Of a DNA stretch of 33,042 nt, positions 23,045-31,419 are shown one piece after another (positions within the stretch are counted from its first letter, which is position 1; every line of letters starts with the position of its first letter). The stretch comes from Prochlorothrix hollandica PCC 9006 = CALU 1027. Lineage in GTDB: Bacteria > Cyanobacteriota > Cyanobacteriia > Prochlorotrichales > Prochlorotrichaceae. The notes beneath the pieces are model-generated. The model made no database searches and had not been told where the DNA came from. It saw only the letters and a program-made list of their open reading frames with translations. The translations under genes were made by a program, and so were the position numbers. The stretch covers positions 1,062,964 through 1,096,005 of the forward strand of contig NZ_KB235941.1 in the NCBI RefSeq assembly GCF_000332315.1. The letters are read 5' to 3'.

Positions 23045-24256
23045 CTAGGCGAATAGTCCAAGCTGTTCGCTGCACGGCTGGCTAGACAAAGCAGTCGGAT
23101 TGCCAGACATCCTGGTCTTACGCCCGTTCTTTGTCCATTTAGAGTCTTGGGTTAGCCCCAACCCAGACTTTTCGATATTTTTGGCGGCATTACCATCTCT
23201 ATCATGTTCGGTTCCGCAACTCACACAGAGGATGGAACGAACCGATAGAGCAACCTTGCCCCAACGAAAGCCACAATCAGAACAGATCTGACTGGTTGGC
23301 TCCCACCGACTGATGATCCTGACCTCTCGATCATTAACCATGTTGGCCTTGGCCTCGCACATGGTTCGTGCGGTGCCCCAACCTTGCTCACTGATGGCTC
23401 GTGCCAACTTCCGATTACCAAGCATATTCTTCACCGCCAGATCCTCCAACACCACCACTTGATTTTCGTGGATGAGCTGGGTCGTGGTCTTGTGCAGAAA
23501 GTCTTTTCGGATATTGGCCGTTTTTAGCTTCAGCTTTGCAAGGCGCAGCCTAGTCTTTGCGCGACGCTTAGACCCTTTAACTTGGCGGGCCAGCTTACGC
23601 TGAAACCGTCGCGTCTTGCGGTCTAACCGATTATATCCAGGGGATTCTACCCGATCACCTGTGCTGAGAAAGGCAAAGGTTTTGATGCCTAGATCTACCC
23701 CAATTGAGGGCCGTAGTGGCTCAATGTTGATGGGACTAATCTCCACTACAAAGCTGGCATGGTATTGCCCAGCCGTGTTACGGATAATGGTCACAGAGCT
23801 AGGTTCAGAGGGCAGTGGCCTTGACCACTTCACCTTGAAGCGGCCTAACTTGGCTAGTTCAAGCTTATTGCCCTTGAGGGAGAATCCCGTCCGAACAAAC
23901 CGTGCCGACTGTTGGTTCAGCTTCTTTTTGAACCGAGGGAAGCCCACCTTTGACCCTTTTCGTTTGCCGCTACGGCTCTCAAAAAAGTTCTTGAAGGCAG
24001 CACCTAAATCCTGAACCGACTGCTGCAAGGGCACGACTGACACATCGGCCAACCATTCCCGTTCAGCCGTCTTTTTGGCCTGAGTGATCACCAGCTTTTG
24101 CAGTTCAGCATTGCTAGGCCATTTCTCGCCCTGCGGCACTGACCGCACAATCGCCAGCGCGTCGTTGTACACAACTCGACAACACCCAAAAAGCTGATTC
24201 AGCCCTTTGACCTGTTGCGGTGTCGGATAAATTCGGTACTGGTATCGTACTTTCAT
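23045..24256 (-). CDS. tnpB: TnpB RNA-guided nuclease of an IS200/IS605-type element
   Basis: From the ATG at 24256 the protein has 403 residues. The RuvC acid residues are present: D188 in GVDLGIKTFA, E271 in VVLEDLAVKNM and D354 in HDRDGNAAKN. The zinc-finger cysteines are C325/C328 and C344/C347 (ICSDCG and LCVSCG). The N-terminal start KVRYQYRIYPTPQQ is classical for TnpB. Known TnpBs are guided by omega RNA to cut DNA next to a short TAM and help keep the element. All catalytic residues are intact, so the enzyme may be active. The ATG at 24265 (MVSMKVRY) is an alternative start adding three residues. Confidence 0.93.
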   Translation of the reverse strand: MKVRYQYRIYPTPQQVKGLNQLFGCCRVVYNDALAIVRSVPQGEKWPSNAELQKLVITQAKKTAEREWLADVSVVPLQQSVQDLGAAFKNFFESRSGKRKGSKVGFPRFKKKLNQQSARFVRTGFSLKGNKLELAKLGRFKVKWSRPLPSEPSSVTIIRNTAGQYHASFVVEISPINIEPLRPSIGVDLGIKTFAFLSTGDRVESPGYNRLDRKTRRFQRKLARQVKGSKRRAKTRLRLAKLKLKTANIRKDFLHKTTTQLIHENQVVVLEDLAVKNMLGNRKLARAISEQGWGTARTMCEAKANMVNDREVRIISRWEPTSQICSDCGFRWGKVALSVRSILCVSCGTEHDRDGNAAKNIEKSGLGLTQDSKWTKNGRKTRMSGNPTALSSQPCSEQLGLFA

Positions 24257-24299
24257 GCTAACCATGATAGCATAGATGGATAGACGATGGGTAGGTACA

Positions 24300-24440
24300 A
24301 TGGCGAAAGAAACGCTCAGTTTAAGGGTGTCCGGCGCTAGGTTGGCAAAGCTTAGGCGGATTGCAAAACAGAGAGAGAAGACGATGACCCAGCTTGTGGA
24401 AGACTGGATAGATCGGTTGCAGGAAGAAAAGCCATCCTAG
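24300..24440 (+). CDS. Small ribbon-helix-helix-like protein divergent from tnpB
   Basis: A 46-residue frame starts MAKETLSLRVSGARLAKLRR and ends with EDWIDRLQEEKPS. The alternation LSLRV followed by two amphipathic helices (RLAKLRRIAKQ and MTQLVEDWIDRL) is the layout of a CopG/Arc ribbon-helix-helix DNA-binding protein. It is divergent from tnpB, with 34 bp between the more distant start codons. I recall similar small genes beside tnpB in cyanobacterial elements. A repressor of tnpB is a plausible role but there is no direct evidence. Confidence 0.65.
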   Translation: MAKETLSLRVSGARLAKLRRIAKQREKTMTQLVEDWIDRLQEEKPS

Positions 24441-24767
24441 AAGGACGGGGCTTTAGACCCAGATTTTCGGTAAGGTGCCATCTGGCCTTATTTCTACATG
24501 GCCTTATTTCTACCTTGCTCTACCGGTTTCCAAGCTGCTGGCAGCACAGGGAAAAAGACTATGACTAGGAGGCATAAACCCCCAACTATAGACTCAGTGG
24601 GGTCTTAGGACTGTTCTTCAGGAACCTTGGGCTAGGGTTCGATCGCCCTTATCTTACTATTTCGATCGCCCTAAACCGATCGTAATGGCTATCCAATCGG
24701 TCGAAAGCGTACCGATCAGGGGAAAATTAACCCTGTCATGCTGGTTCAATTTTACCAGATTGGCGGC

Positions 24768-24847
24768 GGCGTTGGTAAATCAAACGCTGAAACCGAACGA
24801 GGTTATAGGGGTTTCAGCCCCAATTCAACCCGTCGTTTACCAACGCC
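24768..24847. repeat. Nested perfect inverted repeats (80 bp)
   Basis: The outer arms GGCGTTGGTAAA (24768-24779) and TTTACCAACGCC (24836-24847) match perfectly over 12 bp. Inside them GCTGAAACC (24786-24794) and GGTTTCAGC (24810-24818) match over 9 bp. The structure ends about 110 bp before the start of the tRNA nucleotidyltransferase gene, so it may lie in its 5' leader. It could also be a palindromic mobile repeat. Confidence 0.8.
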
Positions 24848-24868
24848 GATTTAGGATTGCTGTAGAGA

Positions 24869-24910
24869 CTTTAAAAGTAGCAGCTTTAAAAGTAGCAGCT
24901 TTAAAAGTAG
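24869..24910. repeat. Tandem 15-bp repeat
   Basis: CTTTAAAAGTAGCAG occurs at 24869-24883 and 24884-24898, with a third partial copy at 24899-24910. It lies 50 bp upstream of the gene start and makes this stretch AT-rich compared with its surroundings. Confidence 0.9.
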
Positions 24911-24959
24911 AGATTTTCCTGCTACAAGCCCCTGCCCTCCCCCGATCCCTGGATTCCCT

Positions 24960-27818
24960 ATGGACATTATCCTTTGCCACACCACCGCCGACTTTGACAC
25001 CCTGGGGGCAGCGGTGGGCTTGAGTCGCCTGTTACCGGGATCCCGCATTGTCCTGGCAGGGGGTGCCCATCCCACAGTGCGAGATTTTCTGGCCCTACAC
25101 CGGGATGAATATGCCCTAGTGGAACGGCGATCGGTCAATCCCCAGCAGATCACCGGTCTTCATGTGGTGGATACCCAGTGGCGATCGCGGCTGGGGAAAA
25201 CCGCAGACTGGTTAGACCTGCCCCAGGTAGAAATCCGGGTCTATGACCACCATGGGGGCGGCGATCGCCCCGCCAGCTCCGACATTGCCGCCAGCCACCG
25301 CTGGGTTGAAGCCGTGGGAGCCGCCACCACCTTGATCGTTGAACAGCTCCAAAGCCAGAGCATTGCCCTCAACCCCATCGAGTCCACCGTCATGGCCCTG
25401 GGGATCCATGTCGATACAGGCTCCCTCACCTTTGACCACAGCACCGCGCGGGATGCAGCGGCCCTAGCCTGGTTAATGGCCCAGGGGGCAACGGTGGCCA
25501 TGGTGGCCGAGTATGTCAACCCCAGCTTTTCCCAGCCCCTCCAGGCACTGTTGACCCAAGCCCTCGATCGCCTCCACAGCGAAACCTACCATAACCACAG
25601 CATTGCTTGGGTTACCTTGGATTTACCAGAATTTTTACCGGGACTATCCAACCTCACCGCCCAACTGCGGGAACTGACGGACAGCTCAGCCCTGCTGCTG
25701 GGGGTGACCTATCCCGCCAAGGGGGAAGGACGGCGGGGGGTGGTGATTGGTCGATCGGCCATTGAGGGCACCGACTTGGGGCACCTGTTCCAAACCTGGG
25801 GCGGGGGGGGCCATGGCAAAGCCGCCTCCCTGACCCTGCGGGAACCGGACTTACCTCTAGTCCTAACTCAGTTGCGCCAAGGCTTAATCGCCCAAATTCC
25901 CGACCCCCTCAGTGCCAGAGAGCTAATGTCCTCCCCTGTGCGCACCATTCGCCCCAGCACCTCCATTACCGAAGCCCAGCGCATTCTCCTGCGCTATGGT
26001 CACTCTGGGTTATCGGTGGTCAACAAGGCAGGGGAACTGGTGGGCATTATTTCCCGGCGGGACTTGGATCTGGCCCTCCACCATGGCTTTGGCCATGCAC
26101 CCGTCAAGGGCTATATGACCCTCAACCCCAAAACCATCACCCCCGACACCTCCCTGCCCGCCATTGAGGATCTGATGGTGACCTATGACATTGGTCGCCT
26201 GCCCGTGCTGCAAGGGGACGATCGCCATCCCGATCGCCATCCCGATCGCCGCCAACTGGTGGGCATTGTCACCCGCACCGATGTCCTGCGCCAACGACAC
26301 CGCCAGGATTTTCCCACCCCGGACGAGACCCAGCCCCCCCAACCCGCCTGCCCTTGGCCCACCGATCCCCAGGGCTTGTTGCGATCGCGGCTACTGCCCC
26401 AACTCTGGGAACTCCTACAAACCGCCGCCGCCGCTGCCCACCGTCGAGGTTGGCATTTGTATCTGGTGGGCGGTGGGGTGCGGGATTTGTTACTCTCCCA
26501 ACTGCTAGCCCCGGAAACCCAGTCCCACAGCCCAAAACCCTTAATCTTGCAGGATATCGATCTAGTAGTGGATGGCTTCCATGAAGCCCTGACAGAGGCA
26601 GCAGGAGTGGAATTGGCGCGGGAGTTGCAACAGGTCTATCCCCAGGCCCGCCTCGATATCCACGGTCAGTTCCAAACCGCCGCCCTGCTCTGGCACCATG
26701 ATCCAGTGCTGGGGTCCCTCTGGCTGGACATTGCCACGGCCCGCACCGAGTTTTACCCCTATCCCGCCGCCAACCCAGAAGTGGAAGCCAGTTCCATCCA
26801 GCAGGATCTCTACCGCCGGGACTTTAGCATTAACGCCCTGGCTCTGCGCCTGACCGCACCGCGATCGGGTCTGCTTCTCGACTTTTTTGGGGGGCTACTG
26901 GATTTACAAGCCCGTCAGGTGCGGGTGCTCCATGCCAATAGTTTCATTGAAGATCCCACGCGCATTTACCGAGCCGTGCGCTTTGCCGTGCGCTTGAATT
27001 TCAGCATTGAAGCCCAAACCATCAGCTATATTCGCTATGCCCTCCAGAGTGGAGTCTACGATCGCACCCAAGGCGAAAACCCCATTGCCCCCGCCCTCCA
27101 AACTCGGCTGCGATCGGAGTTACAGTTAATCCTGGGGGCTTCCTACTGGAAACCAGCCCTCCAGTTACTGGGCCATCTCCAAGCCCTGGGCTGTCTCCAC
27201 AGCAGTTTAACCCTAACTCCCCCCCTCTGGGATCAGGTGCGCCGGGTCGATCACTACCTGCGCTGGCTCCATCGCTCCAGTGGCACTGACCCCGCCAGCC
27301 CCCTCACCCCCACGGCCACCGCTAGCCCCCTCTACCCCTGGCTGCTGCGCCTGGAAACCCTACTGGCGGCTTTGGCTCCCCCCTGGCGGCGATCGGTGGC
27401 GGCTAAGTTACAATTGCCAGCGGAGAGCCTCGATCGCCTCGGCAACCTGGCAACGGCCCTGGAGACCCTCCCGGCCCAGTTAGACCACTGCCAGCGCCCC
27501 AGTCAGATTTACAGCGCCCTCCAGCCCTACGATGTGGCAACCCTAGTCCTGGTGGCAGTGCAAAGCGCAATCCCCCTACGTCGCAAAATTTGGCACTATC
27601 TCAGCCAGTGGCTCATGGTGAAGCCCCCCCTCAATGGCCATGATCTCCAGCAGTTGGGCTATCGCCCCGGTCCCCAGTTCAAGGTCATCTTGGATCGCCT
27701 CCTAGGGTCCGAGCTGGATGGGGAGTTGGGCAACGGGGAATCCGGGCCAGTCAGCGAAACAGCCCGCAAAGACCGGGCGATCGCCTTTGTCCGCCACCAC
27801 TTCCCCCACCGTCCTTAA
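24960..27818 (+). CDS. tRNA CCA/CC/A-adding enzyme with DHH and CBS domains
   Basis: The 952-residue protein joins four parts. A DHH/DHHA1 phosphoesterase region comes first (ADFDTLG at 10-16, HVVDTQ at 68-73, YDHHGGGD at 95-102, GGGGHGKAAS at 281-290). Two CBS domains follow at about 317-445, then a class II nucleotidyltransferase head (LVGGGVRDLLL from 502, catalytic DIDLVVDG at 532-539, RRDFSINALAL) and a helical tail. Such fusions build or repair the tRNA 3' end; in some cyanobacteria separate CC-adding and A-adding enzymes share the task, so this one may do only part of it. CBS domains usually bind adenine nucleotides. A 12-bp in-frame tandem duplication (DRHPDRHPDRR, about 421-431) lengthens a loop in the CBS region. 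The start at 24960 leads straight into the DHH domain. Confidence 0.9.
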   Translation: MDIILCHTTADFDTLGAAVGLSRLLPGSRIVLAGGAHPTVRDFLALHRDEYALVERRSVNPQQITGLHVVDTQWRSRLGKTADWLDLPQVEIRVYDHHGGGDRPASSDIAASHRWVEAVGAATTLIVEQLQSQSIALNPIESTVMALGIHVDTGSLTFDHSTARDAAALAWLMAQGATVAMVAEYVNPSFSQPLQALLTQALDRLHSETYHNHSIAWVTLDLPEFLPGLSNLTAQLRELTDSSALLLGVTYPAKGEGRRGVVIGRSAIEGTDLGHLFQTWGGGGHGKAASLTLREPDLPLVLTQLRQGLIAQIPDPLSARELMSSPVRTIRPSTSITEAQRILLRYGHSGLSVVNKAGELVGIISRRDLDLALHHGFGHAPVKGYMTLNPKTITPDTSLPAIEDLMVTYDIGRLPVLQGDDRHPDRHPDRRQLVGIVTRTDVLRQRHRQDFPTPDETQPPQPACPWPTDPQGLLRSRLLPQLWELLQTAAAAAHRRGWHLYLVGGGVRDLLLSQLLAPETQSHSPKPLILQDIDLVVDGFHEALTEAAGVELARELQQVYPQARLDIHGQFQTAALLWHHDPVLGSLWLDIATARTEFYPYPAANPEVEASSIQQDLYRRDFSINALALRLTAPRSGLLLDFFGGLLDLQARQVRVLHANSFIEDPTRIYRAVRFAVRLNFSIEAQTISYIRYALQSGVYDRTQGENPIAPALQTRLRSELQLILGASYWKPALQLLGHLQALGCLHSSLTLTPPLWDQVRRVDHYLRWLHRSSGTDPASPLTPTATASPLYPWLLRLETLLAALAPPWRRSVAAKLQLPAESLDRLGNLATALETLPAQLDHCQRPSQIYSALQPYDVATLVLVAVQSAIPLRRKIWHYLSQWLMVKPPLNGHDLQQLGYRPGPQFKVILDRLLGSELDGELGNGESGPVSETARKDRAIAFVRHHFPHRP

Positions 27819-28270
27819 CCGCACTCACTCCCCTTCCTGCCTGTCTACGCAAACTGAGGGGATGGTTAGCTACAGTAGGTTTTAGCGCTCCAAACGGGGA
27901 TTGAGCTTACCCCAAGGGCTGCAATTTTAGGCCGATCGCTTCAGGAATCGTTACAAAGTAGAATCGCTTAGAATTTAGATTGCTGAATGACATCTGACCC
28001 TCTAGAATCTAAGCATTCGTCTTAAGGATTCATCTTAAGCATTCAACGGTGAAATATGTCCCAGAATTTCCATGGTTTTGGAATGTCGCTGCACTGTCCG
28101 ATGGGGTCGCCCTTCTGGTGAGTTATCCCAAGATTGGGACGATTCGCCCGATCGTCACAACCCCCTGCCATAGCCCCTGGGGTTGGCCCGTCCCTGGAGG
28201 AGATGCTGAGCAAGGTGGGGGGCTGATGGGGTGAGAGCCATGCTTGTGCTGTTTATGACATACCTGTTCT
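27819..28270. other. Intergenic region before the type III restriction gene
   Basis: The 452 bp carry no gene I can support; the 61-codon frame at 28049-28234 has no family-like motif. Between about 27960 and 28045 the sequence is AT-rich with repeated AATCTAAGCATTC and CTTAAGCATTC motifs, a likely promoter area for the downstream restriction gene. The rest is GC-rich and featureless. Confidence 0.5.
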
Positions 28271-31200
28271 ATGCCATCCTTCTTTGAACAACCCATCCTC
28301 AACTCTCCCTATCACTATCCGGGTCAACATTGGGAGTTAGATAACAGTGGCCAACCGACCGGCAAGATTATCTCTAGCCGCAGAGAGGCAGAGTTTATTA
28401 CACCAATTCCGAAACCTAAAAAGAGTAAAAAGGATAAAGAGGTACAGCAGACCCTAGAACTCTTTAATACCCCTGGGATATCAGACGATAATCAGGAATA
28501 TGATTTATCTCAGTTCATCAATAGTATTCGTAACAAGGTTAGTGCATGGCGGCAACTGCCTAGCCCGCAATCTTGGAAGGTGAGTCCGGCGACTCAGCGA
28601 CTGCTGCACTATTGGCGCACCCATGAGTTTCAGGGGATCCGGCCCTTCTTTTGCCAGTTGGAGGCGGTGGAGACGGCCATTTGGTTGGCTGAGGTGGCCC
28701 CTACCACCGTGAAGGATAAGGCGTTCCTCCAGCACCTGGAAGATGCCAGGAAAGATGCGAATCCTGAACTGTTCCGCATTGCTCTCAAGCTAGCCACTGG
28801 AGCCGGGAAGACAACGGTGATGGCGATGCTGATGGCTTGGCAGGTGGTGAATGCGGTGCGTAGCCCCACTAGCCAGCGGTTCACCCGTGGGTTCTTGATT
28901 GTGACCCCTGGCATTACGATCCGCGATCGCCTGCGGGTACTCCAGCCCAATGACACCGAGAGCTACTATGCCCAGCGGGAGCTGGTGCCCACGGATATGC
29001 TCCAGGATTTGCAAAAGGCGAAAATTGTCATTACCAACTACCACGCCTTCAAGCTACGGGAGCGGGTGCAGATGGCCAGTGGTACCCGCAAGATGTTGCA
29101 AGGTTGGGGACCGGAGCTAGACACCCAGGAAACCGAGGGCCAGATGCTGCAACGGGTGATGCCAGCGCTGATGGGCATCAAGAACATTCTGGTGCTGAAT
29201 GATGAGGCCCACCACTGCTACCGCGAAAAGCCCGACACCCATGATGTGGCGGACTTCAAGGGAGAGGAGAAGGACGAGGCCAAGAAGAACAACGAAGCTG
29301 CTCGCCTCTGGATTTCGGGGATTGAGGCGGTGAAGCGCCACATTGGGGTGCAGAAGGTCTATGACCTCTCGGCCACACCCTTTTTTTTGAGGGGATCGGG
29401 CTATTACGAGGGGACGCTGTTTCCCTGGACGGTGAGCGACTTTTCCCTGATGGATGCGATCGAGTCTGGCATTGTCAAGTTGCCCAGGGTTCCCGTGGCG
29501 GACAACCTGCCAGGGGGCGAGATGCCCAAGTTTCGCAACCTGTGGGAGCACATTCGTAAACGGATGCCCAAGAAGGGGCGAGGCAAGTCCCAGACCTTAG
29601 ACCCCCTGAGCCTGCCTGCTGAGCTGCAAACGGCCATGGAAGCCCTCTACGGCCACTACACCAAGACCTTTGATCTGTGGCAAGAGGAGGGGATTGAGGT
29701 GCCGCCGGTGTTTATTGTGGTCTGCAACAATACGGCCACCTCCAAACTGGTGTACGACTGGATTTCTGGATTTGACCAAGAGAACGATGACGGCTCTATG
29801 CGCCCGGTACAGGGACGTTTAGAACTCTTCCGGAACACGGACGACTATGGCAATCCCTATGCTCGCCCTAGAACCTTACTGATCGACAGTGAGCAGCTAG
29901 AGTCGGGGGATGCCCTGGACAAGAACTTTCGATCGGCGGCAGCGGCAGAAATCGATCGCTTTCGCTATGAAATCAGCCAGCGGGAGGGATCGGTTGCGGT
30001 GGAGAAGCTCACGGATCAAGACTTGCTGCGGGAGGTGATGAACACTGTGGGCAAGGCGGGCAAGCTGGGGGAATCGATTCGCTGTGTGGTGTCGGTGTCG
30101 ATGCTCACCGAAGGATGGGACTGTAACAATGTCACCCATATCTTGGGTGTGCGGGCCTTTGGGACTCAACTGCTGTGTGAGCAGGTGATTGGCCGCGCCC
30201 TGCGGCGACAGTCTTATGAAATTAATGAAGATGGCAATTTTAATGTGGAGTATGCCGATGTGCTGGGTATTCCCTTTGATTTCACGGCCCAGGAGGTCAG
30301 TGTTAAGCCCCAGAAACCTGCTAAGACCATTCATGTCTGCGCGGTGCGGCCCGATCGCGACCCCCTGGCCATTACCTTTCCCCGCGTGGAGGGCTACCGG
30401 GTGGAGTTGCCCGATACCCGTTTGGAAGCCCAGTTTGGGGAAGACTCGCTCCTGGAGCTGACACCCTATCTGGTTGGTCCGTCCGTGACCCGTAACGAGG
30501 GTATCATTGGCGAAGGCGTTGACCTGAGCATTGAGCATCTGGACAAGATGCGGGAATCCACTGTCCTCTTTTACCTCACCAAGCGGCTGCTTTACACTAA
30601 ATATCGCGATCCCGGCAAGGAGCCGAAGATACACCTGTTTGGGCAGCTCAAGCGCATCACCCGCCAGTGGATGAAGGGCTATCTGCGCTGCACCGGGGGC
30701 ACCTATCCGGCCCAGGTGATTTATCAGGAAATTGCCGATATGGCTTGTGAGCGCATTTGCAAAGCCATCACTGAGGCGATCGTGGGCGAAAAGCCCATCA
30801 AGGCGATTCTCGATGCCTATAACCCTGTGGGGTCTACTGTCCATGTCAATTTCAATACCTCAAAAGAATCCCGCTGGAAGACCGATCCGCGCCGCTGCCA
30901 CATCAATTGGGTGGTGCTGGATAGCGATTGGGAAAGCGAGTTTTGCCGCGTGGCGGAAGCTAATCCCCGCGTGCGAGCCTATGTCAAAAACCACAATCTG
31001 GGGCTAGAGGTGCCCTACCTTTATGGCTCTACGCCCCGGAAGTATCTACCCGATTTTGTTGTGCAGGTGGACGATGGCCACGGCCCTGATGATCTGCTGC
31101 ATCTGATTGTGGAGATCAAGGGTTACCGGGGCGAAGACGCTAAGGACAAGGCCAGCACCATGCGCAATTACTGGATTCCGGGGGTCAATAATCTGGGAAC

Positions 31201-31336
31201 CTATGGCCGCTGGGCCTTTGCGGAGTTTCGGGCAGTGTTTGAAATTCAGACAGAGTTTAACCAGGTGGTGGAAGATGCGGCCAGCCCCTTGTCACCAGCC
31301 GCCAAGAATAACGTTTTCCACCGACTTCACCCCTAG
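28271..31336 (+). CDS. res: Type III restriction helicase-nuclease subunit (Res)
   Basis: The 1021-residue protein is the DNA-translocating and cutting subunit of a type III-like restriction system. Helicase motifs are ATGAGKTT (175-182), NDEAHH with DEAH at 311-314, LSATPFF (366-372), SMLTEGWDCNNVTHILGVRA and QVIGRALRR. Near the C-terminus PDFVV (927) and VEIKG (947-951) form the PD-ExK nuclease core. The N-terminus (FFEQPILNSPYHYPGQHWEL, then GKIISSRREAEF) is typical of this large cyanobacterial and proteobacterial Res subfamily. It is complete. The methyltransferase gene follows after 83 bp, but is broken, so the restriction subunit lacks a working partner unless one is encoded elsewhere. 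Confidence 0.9.
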   Translation: MPSFFEQPILNSPYHYPGQHWELDNSGQPTGKIISSRREAEFITPIPKPKKSKKDKEVQQTLELFNTPGISDDNQEYDLSQFINSIRNKVSAWRQLPSPQSWKVSPATQRLLHYWRTHEFQGIRPFFCQLEAVETAIWLAEVAPTTVKDKAFLQHLEDARKDANPELFRIALKLATGAGKTTVMAMLMAWQVVNAVRSPTSQRFTRGFLIVTPGITIRDRLRVLQPNDTESYYAQRELVPTDMLQDLQKAKIVITNYHAFKLRERVQMASGTRKMLQGWGPELDTQETEGQMLQRVMPALMGIKNILVLNDEAHHCYREKPDTHDVADFKGEEKDEAKKNNEAARLWISGIEAVKRHIGVQKVYDLSATPFFLRGSGYYEGTLFPWTVSDFSLMDAIESGIVKLPRVPVADNLPGGEMPKFRNLWEHIRKRMPKKGRGKSQTLDPLSLPAELQTAMEALYGHYTKTFDLWQEEGIEVPPVFIVVCNNTATSKLVYDWISGFDQENDDGSMRPVQGRLELFRNTDDYGNPYARPRTLLIDSEQLESGDALDKNFRSAAAAEIDRFRYEISQREGSVAVEKLTDQDLLREVMNTVGKAGKLGESIRCVVSVSMLTEGWDCNNVTHILGVRAFGTQLLCEQVIGRALRRQSYEINEDGNFNVEYADVLGIPFDFTAQEVSVKPQKPAKTIHVCAVRPDRDPLAITFPRVEGYRVELPDTRLEAQFGEDSLLELTPYLVGPSVTRNEGIIGEGVDLSIEHLDKMRESTVLFYLTKRLLYTKYRDPGKEPKIHLFGQLKRITRQWMKGYLRCTGGTYPAQVIYQEIADMACERICKAITEAIVGEKPIKAILDAYNPVGSTVHVNFNTSKESRWKTDPRRCHINWVVLDSDWESEFCRVAEANPRVRAYVKNHNLGLEVPYLYGSTPRKYLPDFVVQVDDGHGPDDLLHLIVEIKGYRGEDAKDKASTMRNYWIPGVNNLGTYGRWAFAEFRAVFEIQTEFNQVVEDAASPLSPAAKNNVFHRLHP

Positions 31337-31419
31337 CCCCCTTGGCACAGGGGGAACCGGGATGCAACGTCCCTGCCACTCTCCCTTCCTCATCCACCCA
31401 TCCACCCTCACCCTTAGCC

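Larger units (their letters stand above)
23006..24469 (-). mobile_element. IS200/IS605-type element with tnpB and no tnpA
   Basis: The element carries tnpB and a small divergent gene but no Y1 transposase. On the minus strand the left end is preceded by TTAC (plus-strand GTAA at 24470-24473), a usual IS200/IS605 insertion target. The right end, after tnpB, has a hairpin (CCCCGCACC with GGTCGGGG, plus-strand 23015-23035) followed by GTCAA near 23005. These features fit subterminal hairpins of the family and set the limits to within a few bases. Without tnpA, movement would need a transposase in trans. The exact ends are inference. Confidence 0.7.
24470..24959. other. Structured intergenic region upstream of the CCA-adding enzyme gene
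   Basis: These 490 bp have no supported gene. They contain a 16-bp direct repeat (TGGCCTTATTTCTACA at 24483-24498, repeated from 24499), two GATCGCCCT boxes near 24640-24670, a nested hairpin at 24768-24847 and a 15-bp tandem repeat from 24869. I found no tRNA-like cloverleaf. The promoter of the downstream gene must be here but cannot be fixed. Confidence 0.6.

Noticed and set aside
24470-24959. A second insertion sequence next to the TnpB element
   Set aside because: Only direct and inverted repeats are present; there is no transposase frame or target duplication.
28049-28234. 61-codon frame in the gap before res
   Set aside because: No motif, no ribosome binding site and no recognised family member; it may be chance.
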